From NCBI RefSeq assembly GCF_035917675.1, contig NZ_CP109104.1, positions 8,494,001 through 8,558,000 on the forward strand: a stretch of 64,000 bases of DNA, given 5' to 3'. Below, piece by piece: positions 1-9,157 of the stretch. Source of the DNA: Streptomyces sp. NBC_01775. Its GTDB lineage: Bacteria; Actinomycetota; Actinomycetes; Streptomycetales; Streptomycetaceae. Position 1 is the first letter of the stretch. Each line of letters starts with the position of its first letter. The notes under the pieces were generated by a model. The model did not search any database. It was not told where the DNA came from and was given only the letters and a program-made list of their open reading frames with translations. The position numbers were made by a program, and so were the translations under genes.

Positions 1-129
1 ATCGAGACGCTGCGCGAGGGAATGTCGGGGTACCGGATGATGGCGCAGACCATTTTCCTCGCCAAGGACAAGAGCCCGGCCACCACCTGCGCCGACCCCA
101 CCGCACCGGACGACAGCACACGCCACTGA
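1..129 (+). CDS. C-terminal fragment of an unidentified protein
   Basis: An open frame runs in from the left edge and stops with TGA at 127-129, giving the last 42 residues of a protein whose start lies outside the window. The readable tail contains GYRMMAQTIFLAKDK and then a polar, low-complexity end. Codon third positions are GC-rich as in a real Streptomyces gene. It converges on the idonate dehydrogenase gene. I do not recognise the family from so short a tail, so no function is assigned. Confidence 0.55.
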   Translation: METLREGMSGYRMMAQTIFLAKDKSPATTCADPTAPDDSTRH

Positions 130-149
130 CCACGAGGCCCGCTCGCCGC

Positions 150-1178
150 TCAGGGAGTTGTCAGGTCCAGCAGAACCTTCGACGCGACGGTGCGGTCGTG
201 GGCGACAGCGAAGGCAGCGCCGGATTCGGCGAGCGGGAAAGTGTGCGTCACGATCGCGTCGACGGGCAGCCCTCCGGTGAGGAGTCCGATCGCGTCGTCG
301 AACTCGGTGTCGAAGCGGAAGGCCCCCCGCAGCTCCAGCTCGCGGGTCACGGTGACGTTGCCCAACAGGCCGATCTCGCCCGGCGGCAGCAGCCCGAGGA
401 GTACGACGGTACCCGCGCGGCGGACCCGCTCCACGCAGCTGCGCAGGGCGGCGGGCGCCCCGGACGCCTCGATCGCGACATCGAAGTCGTACGCCGCGGA
501 CAGCCGCGCGGGATCGTCCGCCCGGAGCGTGGCGGTGGCTCCGGAGGCTTCGGCGATGCGCAGCGGGGTGTCGAGCAGATCGCTCACGACGACTTCGGCC
601 GCGCCGTGGTGGCGCAGGACGGCGGTGACGAGACACCCGATCGGGCCGGCTCCCGTCACCAGGACGCGCTTGCCGCGTACCTCGCCCGCCCGCCGCACCG
701 CGTGCAGGGCCACCGAGAGGGGCTCCGCCACGACGGCACGGCGCAGGCTCAGCCCTTCGGGCAGCGCCCGGAGCTGCGGAGCGGGCACGGTCACGAGCTG
801 GGCGAACCCGCCTTGGACATGCGGGGTGCGGGCCGCGCTGCCCAGATACCGGGTGTCGGCGCAGACGTTGCGGCGCCCGGCCGCGCACTCGGGGCAACGG
901 CCGCAGGGTGTGGCGGGGTGGACGGCCACCGGTGTGCCCGGGACCGGGCCGTCGTTGCCGGGGCCGAGGGCCGCGACATGGCCGACGATCTCGTGCCCCA
1001 GCACCATCGGCTCCTGGACGGTGAAGTCACCGACCCGGCCGTGGTGGTAGTAGTGCAGGTCGGACCCGCAGATGCCGCCGAGGGCGACGGCCACGGCGAT
1101 CTCACCGGGCCCCGGGTCGGCGGGGGTACGCTCCTCGACCCGGAGATCTCCTGCCGCGTGGACGACACAGGCGCGCAT
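150..1178 (-). CDS. idnD: zinc-dependent L-idonate 5-dehydrogenase-like protein
   Basis: This is a 342-residue medium-chain dehydrogenase. The N-terminal half has the catalytic-zinc motif GGICGSDLHYYHHG and the GHEIVGHV helix. A structural-zinc loop follows with spaced cysteines (CGRCPECAAGRRNVC). The Rossmann half has GAGPIGCLV. The GSDLHYYHHGRVG segment and the length match the L-idonate 5-dehydrogenase/sorbitol dehydrogenase branch, which oxidises L-idonate to 5-ketogluconate with NAD(P). It is the last gene of a minus-strand group, 101 bp after an SDR of the 5-ketogluconate reductase type, which supports the idonate assignment. Another polyol dehydrogenase is possible. Confidence 0.8.
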   Translation of the reverse strand: MRACVVHAAGDLRVEERTPADPGPGEIAVAVALGGICGSDLHYYHHGRVGDFTVQEPMVLGHEIVGHVAALGPGNDGPVPGTPVAVHPATPCGRCPECAAGRRNVCADTRYLGSAARTPHVQGGFAQLVTVPAPQLRALPEGLSLRRAVVAEPLSVALHAVRRAGEVRGKRVLVTGAGPIGCLVTAVLRHHGAAEVVVSDLLDTPLRIAEASGATATLRADDPARLSAAYDFDVAIEASGAPAALRSCVERVRRAGTVVLLGLLPPGEIGLLGNVTVTRELELRGAFRFDTEFDDAIGLLTGGLPVDAIVTHTFPLAESGAAFAVAHDRTVASKVLLDLTTP

Positions 1179-1279
1179 GGGTTGCCTTCCTTCAGTTCGG
1201 CGGAGGGAGAGCCTCCAGTTCGGCGGGGGATCGGTTCAACGGAGGGGAAGCCGTCAGTTCAGCGGCCGGAGCCTTCAGC

Positions 1280-2050
1280 TCAGAGGACGGAGAGCATGCC
1301 GCCGTCGACGTACAGCACCTGTCCGTTGACGAAGTCGGACGCGGGGGAGGACAGGTAGATCAGGGCGCCGACGAGATCCCCGACCTCCCCCCACCGCCCG
1401 GCCGGGGTGCGCTTGCGGACCCAGGCGGTGAACTCCTCGTCCGCGACCAGCGCCGAGGTGAGTTCGGTGGCGAAGTAGCCCGGACCGATGGCGTTCACCT
1501 GGATCCCGGCGGGTCCGAGATCCGCGCACATGCCCTTGGTGAGCATCTTCAGACCGCCCTTGGTCGCGGAGTACGGCGCGATGCCGGGGCGGACCGCCTC
1601 GCTCTGAAGCGAGCAGATGTTGACGATCTTGCCGCGCCCTCGCGAGGTCATCCGTCGCGCCACCGCGCGCCCGACGATGAAGGCGCTGGTGAGGTTGGTG
1701 TCCAGGAGCCCGTGCCAGTCCTCGTCGGTGAACTCCGTGAAGGGGGCACGCTGTTGCCGCCCGGTGTTGTTCACCAGCACGTCGATGGGGCCGACCCGCT
1801 CCTCGATGTCGGCGACGCCGCGCTCGACGGCGGTGGAGTCCGTCACGTCGAAGGCGGCGGTGTGGACCCGCTCGCCGAAGGCCGCGGCGAATTCCTCCCG
1901 CGCCGCCGCGAGGGCGGCGGTGTCGCGGCCGTTCAGCACGAGCGTGCAGCCCGCCTCCAGCAGGCCGCGCGCGAGGGCCTTGCCGATACCCCGGCTGGAG
2001 CCGGACACCAGGGCGACCTGGCCGGTGATGTCGAACATCGGGTGGCTCAT
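1280..2050 (-). CDS. idnO: SDR-family gluconate 5-dehydrogenase (5-ketogluconate reductase)
   Basis: This 256-residue classical short-chain dehydrogenase has the cofactor motif GSSRGIGKALA near residue 17, NNTGRQQRAPF in place of the usual NNAG, the active-site YSATKGG tyrosine/lysine pair, and a C-terminal VDGGM. Proteins of this type interconvert D-gluconate and 5-ketogluconate, linking idonate oxidation to gluconate. Its ATG overlaps the stop of the upstream 2-hydroxyacid dehydrogenase by 4 bases, so the two are translationally coupled. The zinc dehydrogenase follows downstream. Family membership is clear. Substrate is inferred from the idonate/gluconate neighbourhood. Confidence 0.82.
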   Translation of the reverse strand: MSHPMFDITGQVALVSGSSRGIGKALARGLLEAGCTLVLNGRDTAALAAAREEFAAAFGERVHTAAFDVTDSTAVERGVADIEERVGPIDVLVNNTGRQQRAPFTEFTDEDWHGLLDTNLTSAFIVGRAVARRMTSRGRGKIVNICSLQSEAVRPGIAPYSATKGGLKMLTKGMCADLGPAGIQVNAIGPGYFATELTSALVADEEFTAWVRKRTPAGRWGEVGDLVGALIYLSSPASDFVNGQVLYVDGGMLSVL

Positions 2051-3054
2051 GCGGAGGCCTCGGTGGTGGGTACGGACCCGCCGGGGACGGCCGGGGTGCC
2101 GGGCAGGGCGGTGCGCGCCGGGCGTTCGGCGAGAACGTCCAGGATGTTGTCGACGGCCAGGTCGACCATGGCGGCACGGGTGCTCTCGGTGGCCGAGCCG
2201 ATGTGCGGCAGCGTGACGATGTTCTCCTCCGCCACCAGCGGGGACAACGCCGCCCCCATCGGCTCGCGCTCGTACACGTCGAGACCCGCGGAATGTATCC
2301 GCCCCTCGCGTACGGCACGGAGCAGGGCATCCTCGTCCACGACGCCGCCGCGGGAGGTGCTGACCAGCGTGGAGGTGGGCTTCATCGCGGCGAGTTCACG
2401 CTCCGAGACGAGGTGCCGGGTCTCGTCGGTGAGCGGCACGTGGAGCGACACGATGTCGGACTCGGCCAGCAGCGACTCCCACCCCACCGCCGTCGACAGG
2501 GAGTCCTCGCCCGCGTACGGGTCATGGTGGAGCACCCGCATGCCGAAGCCCTGGGCGCGGCGCGCGACGGCGCGGCCGATCTGCCCGTAGCCCACGAGGC
2601 CGAGCGTGGCGCCGTGGATGTCCAGGCCGAGGTAGTCGCGCATCCGGAACAGGTCCCAGCCGCCTCCCGCCAGGCGGGCACCCGCAGCGCCCAGTCGGCG
2701 CCGGGCGGCGAGGATCAAGGCGAAGGTGAGGTCGGCGGTGGTCTCGGCGAGCACCCCCGGTGTGTGGGTGGCGACGACGCCCCGCTCGGCCGCCGCGGCG
2801 ACGTCGACGTTGTCATGCCCCATGCTGGCCAGGGCCACGACGCGCAGGGACGGGCCCGCGGCGTCCAGCAGCGCCGCGTCCACGGCGTCGTTGCCCAGCG
2901 CCAGGACGGCGCTCGCCCCCGGCGCGAGGGCGGCCAGCTCCGCCGGGCCCGGCTTGCCGCTGCCCGGCCAGGCCACCAGCTCGGCCGCCGCGGAAAGGCG
3001 CTCCAGGCCGCGTCCGGGAAGATCTTCTCGGGTAACGAGAACACGCTTTTTCAA
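2047..3054 (-). CDS. D-isomer-specific 2-hydroxyacid dehydrogenase (2-ketogluconate/hydroxypyruvate reductase type)
   Basis: This is a roughly 335-residue NAD(P)-dependent reductase of 2-keto acids. It has the nucleotide-binding motif LVGYGQIGRAVARR, the catalytic arginine in STSRGGVVDEDAL and the catalytic histidine in LPHIGSATEST. I chose the TTG at 3054 because a GGAG lies six bases upstream and the product then begins with a family-like KKRVLVTREDLPG. An ATG at 3081 is the alternative. It heads the idnO-idnD group. With gluconate kinase and permease genes 9 kb away, reduction of 2-ketogluconate is a natural guess, but glyoxylate or hydroxypyruvate cannot be excluded. Confidence 0.78.
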   Translation of the reverse strand: MKKRVLVTREDLPGRGLERLSAAAELVAWPGSGKPGPAELAALAPGASAVLALGNDAVDAALLDAAGPSLRVVALASMGHDNVDVAAAAERGVVATHTPGVLAETTADLTFALILAARRRLGAAGARLAGGGWDLFRMRDYLGLDIHGATLGLVGYGQIGRAVARRAQGFGMRVLHHDPYAGEDSLSTAVGWESLLAESDIVSLHVPLTDETRHLVSERELAAMKPTSTLVSTSRGGVVDEDALLRAVREGRIHSAGLDVYEREPMGAALSPLVAEENIVTLPHIGSATESTRAAMVDLAVDNILDVLAERPARTALPGTPAVPGGSVPTTEASA

Positions 3055-3158
3055 GTTCGGCTCCAGTGCCACGCTGCGCATTTGCCGGTGGGATCGGCAT
3101 GTTTCGGCAGACGCTAGTGACGGCACCGGACCGAGGCAAATAGAGATTTCTTGTGACG

Positions 3159-4103
3159 CTATCGCGAATTCGTATCCGCCCCGGCTTCCCTGTTCTCCTC
3201 GGATTCCTCGAAGGCGGCGATCAGCTCCAGGAAGACGTCCTGCACCGCGAGCGCCGGTTCGGAAAGGGGCTGATTGTCCGAGGTGACCAGGGACAGCTTG
3301 ACCTCGATGACGGGTCGCACGATGCGGCGGACCTCCAGCGCCTGGACGTCCAGGATCGCCCTCGCGGCGGACCACGGCAGCACGGTGGCACCGAGCCCGG
3401 CGTCCACGGCATGGACGAGCGTGAGCGCCGATTCCACCTCACCGACCACCCGGGGGCGCAGCGATGCCTGCTGGAAGGCGGCGTCCACCAGCTGGCGGAT
3501 CGTGTGGATGCGGCTGGGCAGCAGGAGGGGCACATCGGCGAGTTCGTCGAGGCTCACGTCCCCCTCGCCCCGCGGATCTTGTCCGTCGGCGGTGCGGATC
3601 AGGAAGAGGTCCTCCGTGCGCAGCGGCTCGAACTGCACTCCCCGCAGCGGACCGGCGCCGTAGATGAAGGCCATGTCCATGCGGCCGGTCATGATCGCCT
3701 CGCTGATCACCCCGCCGAAGTTCTCGTTGACGTGCAGCAGGATGTCCGGGTAGCGCTCGCGCACGGTCCGCAGCAGCGGAAGGCCCAGGGCCGCGCCCAG
3801 GCTGTACGGGGCGAGCCCCACCGACACGCTTCCTGCCGGCGCCTGCCCCGAGACGTCGACGGCGGCGTGTGCGAGATCGACCTGCCGGAGGATCAGCTGG
3901 GCGTGCTGGTACAGCGTCCGTCCCGCCTCGGTCGGGACGACCCCGCGCTTGCTGCGGATGAGCAGCTGTTGCCCGAACTGGGTCTCCAGGGAGGATAGGT
4001 GCTGGCTCAGCGCGGGTTGCGCGATGTGCAGGATGTCGGCCGCACGCGTGATGCTCCCCGCATCGACGATCTTGATGAAGGAGTAGAGACGCCTGGTGTC
4101 CAT
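3159..4103 (-). CDS. LysR-family transcriptional regulator
   Basis: This is a 314-residue regulator. A winged helix-turn-helix occupies residues 1-60 (SITRAADILHIAQPALSQHL), followed by a linker helix and a periplasmic-binding-like effector domain. The sequence is close to the Nac/CynR-like branch. It is divergent from the pxpABC operon (355 bp apart) and, on the same strand, 104 bp upstream of the ketogluconate genes, so it could control either side. The divergent placement and the dyads between 4270 and 4346 favour the pxp operon. The effector is unknown; a substituted pyroglutamate or its keto acid would fit. Confidence 0.85.
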   Translation of the reverse strand: MDTRRLYSFIKIVDAGSITRAADILHIAQPALSQHLSSLETQFGQQLLIRSKRGVVPTEAGRTLYQHAQLILRQVDLAHAAVDVSGQAPAGSVSVGLAPYSLGAALGLPLLRTVRERYPDILLHVNENFGGVISEAIMTGRMDMAFIYGAGPLRGVQFEPLRTEDLFLIRTADGQDPRGEGDVSLDELADVPLLLPSRIHTIRQLVDAAFQQASLRPRVVGEVESALTLVHAVDAGLGATVLPWSAARAILDVQALEVRRIVRPVIEVKLSLVTSDNQPLSEPALAVQDVFLELIAAFEESEENREAGADTNSR

Positions 4104-4269
4104 GCGGAGCCTTCCGTTCGGGCAGGAGCCTCATCGTAGGGAGCGCCTGGTGGGGAGCCCACACCCGCGCGCGCCACGAGGACGCGGCGCGTCATAACCA
4201 TCCGCGATAACGCCACAAGGAACAGGTATTGGCGGCTCTGCGAACTTGGGATTACGTTCTCTTCAACGC

Positions 4270-4346
4270 CTCCGGAACACGCGAACCGGAGAATCTCTGC
4301 GGAGCAGTTCCGCGAAGAATCCGCGGAGCCGTTCCGCGAAGAATGC
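4270..4346. promoter_or_regulatory. tandem dyads in the LysR-pxpA divergent region
   Basis: The 354-bp gap 4104-4457 holds no gene. It contains a dyad CTCCGG (4270-4275) / CCGGAG (4286-4291). Next come two near-identical 24-bp units (4299-4322 and 4323-4346), each holding GCGGA-N5-TCCGC. The units start 24 bp apart, a little over two helical turns, as expected for cooperative repressor or LysR binding. An alternative is an attenuator hairpin in the pxpA leader. No promoter hexamers were convincing. Confidence 0.5.
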
Positions 4347-4457
4347 GCACCGCGCACACCCTGTTTTCCCTGTCCCATGCGTGCTGATCCGCCCGGGAAG
4401 CATCTCAGCCCCGCGACGGCATTCTCATTTCCTTTTTCCGCTTCCTCGGAGGACATC

Positions 4458-5240
4458 ATGACGCACATGGTTGATCTCGTGGCCGATCTCGGCGAGGGAT
4501 TCGGCGCGTACACGATGGGCGACGACAGTGCCCTCCTGGACTTGCTGACCTCCGCCAACATCGCCTGCGGTTTCCACGCCGGGGACCCGCGCATCATGGA
4601 CGCGACCGTCCGGGAGTGCGCGCAGCGGCAGGTGGCCGTGGGAGCGCATCCGAGCTTCCCCGACCTGGTGGGATTCGGCCGCCGTGCCATGGACCTGTCC
4701 CCGGAGGAGGTCCGCACGGACGTGCTCTACCAGCTCGGCGCCCTCCACGCCTTCGCCGTCGCGCACGGCACCCGGGTACACCACGTGGCACCGCACGGCC
4801 GGCTCGGCAACCTCGTCGCCGTACGCGCCGACTACGCCGATGCCGTGGTGGAGGCCGTCGCTTCTTTCGACGAATCCCTGATCGTGCTGGCACAGGACGG
4901 CGAACTCGCCGACGCCGCCCGCGGGCGCGGTCTGCGCGTGGGCATCGTGGGCATCGCCGACCGCGCCTACCGGGACGACGGCACTCTCGTACCCCGCTCG
5001 GAGCCCGGCGCCGTCATCCAGGACCCGGCGGAGATCGCCCGCCGGACGCTGCGCATGGTCACCGAGGGAGTGATCCGCAGCGTAGGCGGCCACGACCTTC
5101 AGGTCGCCTGCGACACCGTGCTGCTGCACGGAGACACCCCCGGCGCGCTCTCGGTCGCCCGCCGGATCCGGGAGCAGCTCGTCTCGGCCGGCGTCGGGAT
5201 CGCTCCGCTCCCCGAGGTGCTGAGTGGCAAAGCGGCCTGA
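4458..5240 (+). CDS. pxpA: 5-oxoprolinase subunit PxpA (LamB/YcsF family)
   Basis: This 260-residue protein begins at ATG 4458 behind GGAGGA (4448-4453). It has the family hallmarks VADLGEGFGAYTMGDD near the N-terminus, SANIACGFHAGD, and VGAHPSFPDLVGFGRR with its metal-site-like HPSFPD. PxpA acts with PxpB and PxpC to open 5-oxoproline (pyroglutamate) to glutamate using ATP. All three subunits are present here as overlapping genes, which makes the assignment firm. Substrate may be a derivative of 5-oxoproline, given the aldolase and aminotransferase downstream. Confidence 0.92.
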   Translation: MTHMVDLVADLGEGFGAYTMGDDSALLDLLTSANIACGFHAGDPRIMDATVRECAQRQVAVGAHPSFPDLVGFGRRAMDLSPEEVRTDVLYQLGALHAFAVAHGTRVHHVAPHGRLGNLVAVRADYADAVVEAVASFDESLIVLAQDGELADAARGRGLRVGIVGIADRAYRDDGTLVPRSEPGAVIQDPAEIARRTLRMVTEGVIRSVGGHDLQVACDTVLLHGDTPGALSVARRIREQLVSAGVGIAPLPEVLSGKAA

Positions 5241-5955
5241 CATGAAAGCCAACCTGACGATCACGGACTGCGGCGACTCGGCCCTGATGGCCAAGGCCGT
5301 GGGTTCCGACGAGGCACACAGCTGGCAGCTCGTCCACGCCCTGGCCGACGCCCTGGACGCCCTGCGCCTCGAAGACGTCTACGGCGTCGTCCCCACCTAC
5401 GACTCCCTGCTGGTGGAGTTCGACTGCACGGGCACCGACCACGACACGGTACGGCGCGTGCTGTGGCACGAGGCCGCCCGCATCGAGGCACAGCCGCGAC
5501 GGGCGGTACCGGCGAAGCGCTTCGTCGTGCCCGTGGCCTACGGCGGCGAGTACGGGCCCGACCTGCCGGTGGTCGCCGGGCAACTCGGCCTGACGGAGAG
5601 CGAGGTGGTGCGCATCCACTCCGCTTGCGACCTCACCGTACGGTGCCTGGGCGCGCCCGCGGGGGCGCCCATGATGGACGGTCCCCCCTTCCCCGGCCCG
5701 GTGCCCCGCCTGGCCTCGCCCCGCACCCGGGTGGAACCGGGCTGTGTGGCGGTCGCGGGCCGGCAGGCGGTCATCTGTCCGATGCCGTCGCCGGGCGGCT
5801 GGCCACTGCTGGGGCGCACACCGCTGCGGGTCCTCGACCTCCACAGCGACCCGCTCACCTGCTATCTTCCCGGCGACGTCTTCCGCTTCGTCCCGATCCG
5901 GCACGAGGAGTGGGACACCTACGCCGGCGCCTCCCTGGCGGACGCCCATGGCTGA
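5224..5955 (+). CDS. pxpB: 5-oxoprolinase subunit PxpB (KipI/allophanate hydrolase subunit 1 family)
   Basis: About 240 residues long, it has the KipI-family core: DCGDSALM near the start, YDSLLVEFD, FVVPVAYGGEYGPDLP and a C-terminal GRTPLRVLDL-type strand. The GTG at 5224 has a GAGG six bases upstream and overlaps pxpA by 17 bases. An ATG at 5242, just after the pxpA stop, is an equally plausible start. It forms the 5-oxoprolinase complex with PxpA and PxpC. Its stop overlaps the pxpC start by 8 bases, showing tight translational coupling. Confidence 0.9.
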   Translation: MAKRPDMKANLTITDCGDSALMAKAVGSDEAHSWQLVHALADALDALRLEDVYGVVPTYDSLLVEFDCTGTDHDTVRRVLWHEAARIEAQPRRAVPAKRFVVPVAYGGEYGPDLPVVAGQLGLTESEVVRIHSACDLTVRCLGAPAGAPMMDGPPFPGPVPRLASPRTRVEPGCVAVAGRQAVICPMPSPGGWPLLGRTPLRVLDLHSDPLTCYLPGDVFRFVPIRHEEWDTYAGASLADAHG

Positions 5956-6934
5956 GACCCTGACGGTCCGCACCTGCGGCCTCACCACCGTGCAGGACCT
6001 CGGACGCGTCGGCCGCTCCCGTTACGGACTGCCCGCCAACGGCGCCGTCGACCAGCACTCGGCACGCGTCGCCAACGTCCTGTGCGGCAACCACGAGCGC
6101 GATCCGCTCCTGGAGATCACCGCACTGGATTTCGCCTGCACCACCTCGGCCGACATCCTCATCGCCGTCACCGGCGCGCCCGCCGACCTGACCGTCGACG
6201 GAGTCGCCAGGCCCCAGTGGGAACCGCTCTTCGTGCGGGCCGGGGAAACCGTCCGCGTCTCGGGCATCCGCCGCGGGCTGCGGGTCTACCTCGCCGTGCT
6301 CGGCTCGCTCAAGGCCGACTACCTCCAGGGCAGCTGCGCCCCCGACACGATCCTCGGGTTCGGCTCGGCCCTGCGGGTGGGCGAGCAGGTGGGCCTGCGG
6401 GCGTCCTGCCCGCCCCTCGACCACCCGTTCTCCCGCATTCCGCTCTTCCGCCTGGCCACGCCGGCCGCCCCGTTCCCCGACCACTGGATCATCGACGTGA
6501 CCGACGGCCCGGACCGGGCCGAATTCGGCACCACGGGCAGCCGGCTGTTCGACGCGCCCTTCACGGTCAGCCCGCAGAGCAACCACATCGGTCTGCGGCT
6601 GCACGGTGAGGTTCCCCGCCGCGTCGCCTCCGGAGAAGTGCTCTCCCGCGGCGTTCCCATCGGCGCCGTCGAAGTGCCGGCCGGGGACGAACTCCTCGTC
6701 CTGCACCGCGGTCGCGGGGTCACCGCCGGATACCCCGTCCTCGGCGTCGTCACCGCGACGGGACTGTCCGCGCTCGGCCAGGTACGCCCCGGCCAGCGAG
6801 TCCGCTTCCGGCACCGCACGCTCGATCAGGCGGTGACCGCCTACCGCACCCAACGCGGCGCCGTCGCCGCGCTGAAGACCCGCGTACGCGTCGTGTTCGA
6901 CGCCCTGCGCATCCCTGTGTCCGCCGACGGCTGA
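5948..6934 (+). CDS. pxpC: 5-oxoprolinase subunit PxpC (biotin-dependent carboxyltransferase-like family)
   Basis: This 328-residue protein starts at ATG 5948 inside the end of pxpB. The N-terminal GLTTVQDLGRVGRSRYG and GAVDQHSARVANVL, with a later FDAPFTVSPQSNHIGLRL segment, are characteristic of KipA/PxpC proteins. These complete the ATP-dependent 5-oxoprolinase. It is the third of three overlapping subunit genes, and an MHS permease gene follows 87 bp later. Despite the carboxyltransferase-like fold name, no biotin chemistry is implied. Confidence 0.91.
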   Translation: MAETLTVRTCGLTTVQDLGRVGRSRYGLPANGAVDQHSARVANVLCGNHERDPLLEITALDFACTTSADILIAVTGAPADLTVDGVARPQWEPLFVRAGETVRVSGIRRGLRVYLAVLGSLKADYLQGSCAPDTILGFGSALRVGEQVGLRASCPPLDHPFSRIPLFRLATPAAPFPDHWIIDVTDGPDRAEFGTTGSRLFDAPFTVSPQSNHIGLRLHGEVPRRVASGEVLSRGVPIGAVEVPAGDELLVLHRGRGVTAGYPVLGVVTATGLSALGQVRPGQRVRFRHRTLDQAVTAYRTQRGAVAALKTRVRVVFDALRIPVSADG

Positions 6935-7021
6935 CCCCCCCCACCGTCGTCCTCCGCCCCGGCACACCCGCACCGCGCCGCGAGCGCCTCACCCCTCCCA
7001 CGCTTCGAGACTGGAGACGCC

Positions 7022-8332
7022 ATGAGCACCGTGGCCGCTCAGCCGGTACCCAACACCGTCGATCCGAGAACCGCACGCAAGATCACCCTCGCGGGATGCG
7101 TCGGCATCTTCGCCGAGCTGTACGACAACGGCATCTTCGGCTTCATGGCGGGCACCCTCGCCGTCGTCTTCTTCCCCGGCTCGGACAGCGCCGTCCAACT
7201 CGTCTTCCTCGGCTACGCCGTCTCGTTCTTCTTCCGCCCCATCGGCGGGATCGTCTGCGGCTACCTGGGCGACCGCATCGGACGCCAGAAGATGCTGGTC
7301 TTCGTCATCATGCTGATCAGCGTCGCGACCGCGGCGATAGGGCTACTGCCCACGTACGCCGCCATCGGGATCGCGGCCCCCGCCTTGCTGATCCTGCTCC
7401 GCGTCGCCCAGGGCTTCTCCGTCGGCGGCGAGGCATCCGGCGCGATGAGCTTCCTCGCCGAGCACGCGCCCGAGGGGAAACGCGGGCTGTACACCAGCTA
7501 CGCGCAGATAGCCTCCTTCCTCTCCCTGCTCACCGGCACCCTGATAGCCGCCGCCATGACCAGCGGACTCGGCGACCAACGCATGGAGTCCTGGGGCTGG
7601 CGCGTCCCCTTCCTGCTCGCCATACCGCTCGGCATCACCGGGATCTACATCCGCAAGCGGATCCACGACACCCCGAACTTCACGCGGCTGCGCGAGGAAG
7701 GCGGTCTGGCGAAGAACCCGCTCAAGGAGGCGTTCGCCTCCGCCGAGCACCGCCGCGCCATGCTGCTGGCGCTGTTCATCCCGCTGATGAACGGGTCCGG
7801 CTACTACGTGCTGTTCACCTTCATGCCCACCTTCATGACCAACACCCTGAACTTCAGTACGCTGGAGGGCCTCCTCGTCACCGCGACGAGCCTGGTCGGC
7901 ATCTGTCTGGCCATCCCGTACGCGGGTCACCTCTCCGACCGGATCGGCCGGAAGAAGGTCATCGCGGGCGCCGCTGTCGCCATGGCGATCCTCGGCGTCC
8001 CCTGTTACCTGCTCATCGGCACGGGCAACGTCGTACTGGCCGCCCTCGGCGCCCTGATCATGGCCGTGATCTTCGCCGGGCACACCGGCATCGTCCACAT
8101 CCTGCTCGTCGAGCTCTTCCCCACCCGGGTGCGGTATTCCGCGTACGGGCTGGGCTACAACGTCTCCTCCGCGCTCTTCGGCGGCACGGCGCCGCTGCTG
8201 ATGACCTTCCTCATCGACAGCACGGGGAACACCAACATGCCGGCCTTCTACGCCGTGGTCACCGCGCTCGGCACGCTCATCGCCGTATCCCGGGTGCGGG
8301 ACCGGGCCCACCTGCCGCTGCGCGACACCTGA
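7022..8332 (+). CDS. MFS transporter, metabolite:H+ symporter (MHS) type
   Basis: This 436-residue membrane protein has about twelve hydrophobic helices. It carries both major-facilitator loop motifs: GYLGDRIGRQK between helices 2 and 3, and GHLSDRIGRKKV in the second half. RVAQGFSVGGEASGA and the ESWGWRVPFLLA segment are typical of the MHS branch that imports carboxylates, betaines and amino-acid-like compounds. It sits between pxpC and the SDR, so it probably brings in the substrate of this catabolic operon. No specific ligand can be read from the sequence. Confidence 0.88.
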   Translation: MSTVAAQPVPNTVDPRTARKITLAGCVGIFAELYDNGIFGFMAGTLAVVFFPGSDSAVQLVFLGYAVSFFFRPIGGIVCGYLGDRIGRQKMLVFVIMLISVATAAIGLLPTYAAIGIAAPALLILLRVAQGFSVGGEASGAMSFLAEHAPEGKRGLYTSYAQIASFLSLLTGTLIAAAMTSGLGDQRMESWGWRVPFLLAIPLGITGIYIRKRIHDTPNFTRLREEGGLAKNPLKEAFASAEHRRAMLLALFIPLMNGSGYYVLFTFMPTFMTNTLNFSTLEGLLVTATSLVGICLAIPYAGHLSDRIGRKKVIAGAAVAMAILGVPCYLLIGTGNVVLAALGALIMAVIFAGHTGIVHILLVELFPTRVRYSAYGLGYNVSSALFGGTAPLLMTFLIDSTGNTNMPAFYAVVTALGTLIAVSRVRDRAHLPLRDT

Positions 8333-8409
8333 CCGGGCCGCGACTCCCGCGCGAACACCCGCGACCGGAACCACCCGCGACAACACCGCTTTCCAAGGAG
8401 CTCAGCACC

Positions 8410-9153
8410 ATGTCCTTCTCCGACTACAGGACCGCCCTGGTCACCGGCGCCTCCACCGGTATCGGCGCCGTCGTCGTCGAACGGCTCGCCAAGCGAGGTC
8501 TCCACGTGCACGCGGTCGCCCGCAACGCCGACCGCCTGGAGGAGCTGGCCCGCAAGACCGGGTGCACGCCACACGTCGTGGACATCACCGACACCGGCGC
8601 GCTCGCCGAGGCGGTCGGCGAGCTGGAGATCGACGTCCTCGTCAACAACGCGGGGGTGTCGCGCACCGGCAACATCCTCACCGCCGACGAGTTCGCCGTG
8701 GACGAGCAGGTGGCCGTCAACATCAAGGCCGTCCTGCACCTGGTGCGGCTGCTCATGCCCGGCATGGTGGAGCGCGACCGCGGCCACATCGTCAATATCA
8801 GCTCCATCGCCGGCGTCTACAACTTCGGCGGCAACACCATCTACCACGCGACGAAGGCGGCGGTACACACGCTGTCGCGGCAGCTGCGCGTGGACGGCTA
8901 CGGCCGCCGGGTGCGCGTGACCGAGATCTGCCCGGGCCGCGTCGAGACCGAGATCTTCGGACGGCTGCTCGGCGACATGGAGGAGGCACAGCGGCAGTAC
9001 TACGACGGCTACGAGTCCCTCAAGCCCGAGGACATCGCCGACTCCATCGAGTTCGCCGTCGACTCCCCACGCCACGTGAACATCGGACACCTGGAGATCC
9101 TGCCCACCTTCCAGGTCCCCGGCGGCCTCAACTTCGAGCGGCGCGAGGGCTGA
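8410..9153 (+). CDS. SDR-family oxidoreductase (YdfG-like)
   Basis: A 247-residue short-chain dehydrogenase starting at ATG 8410. It has the cofactor motif VTGASTGIGAVVVERL, NNAGVSRTG, the catalytic YHATKAA, and PGRVETEIF. It resembles the 3-hydroxy acid dehydrogenases of the YdfG group, which oxidise beta-hydroxy amino or carboxylic acids with NADP. The aminotransferase follows four bases after its stop, so both are in one transcript. In this operon it could oxidise or reduce a hydroxyl on the opened pyroglutamate skeleton, but that role is inference. Confidence 0.83.
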   Translation: MSFSDYRTALVTGASTGIGAVVVERLAKRGLHVHAVARNADRLEELARKTGCTPHVVDITDTGALAEAVGELEIDVLVNNAGVSRTGNILTADEFAVDEQVAVNIKAVLHLVRLLMPGMVERDRGHIVNISSIAGVYNFGGNTIYHATKAAVHTLSRQLRVDGYGRRVRVTEICPGRVETEIFGRLLGDMEEAQRQYYDGYESLKPEDIADSIEFAVDSPRHVNIGHLEILPTFQVPGGLNFERREG

Positions 9154-9157
9154 CGGC

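Noticed and set aside
198..1358. Long plus-strand frames opposite idnD and idnO
   Set aside because: High GC content keeps antisense frames open. Third-position bias and motifs belong to the minus-strand genes.
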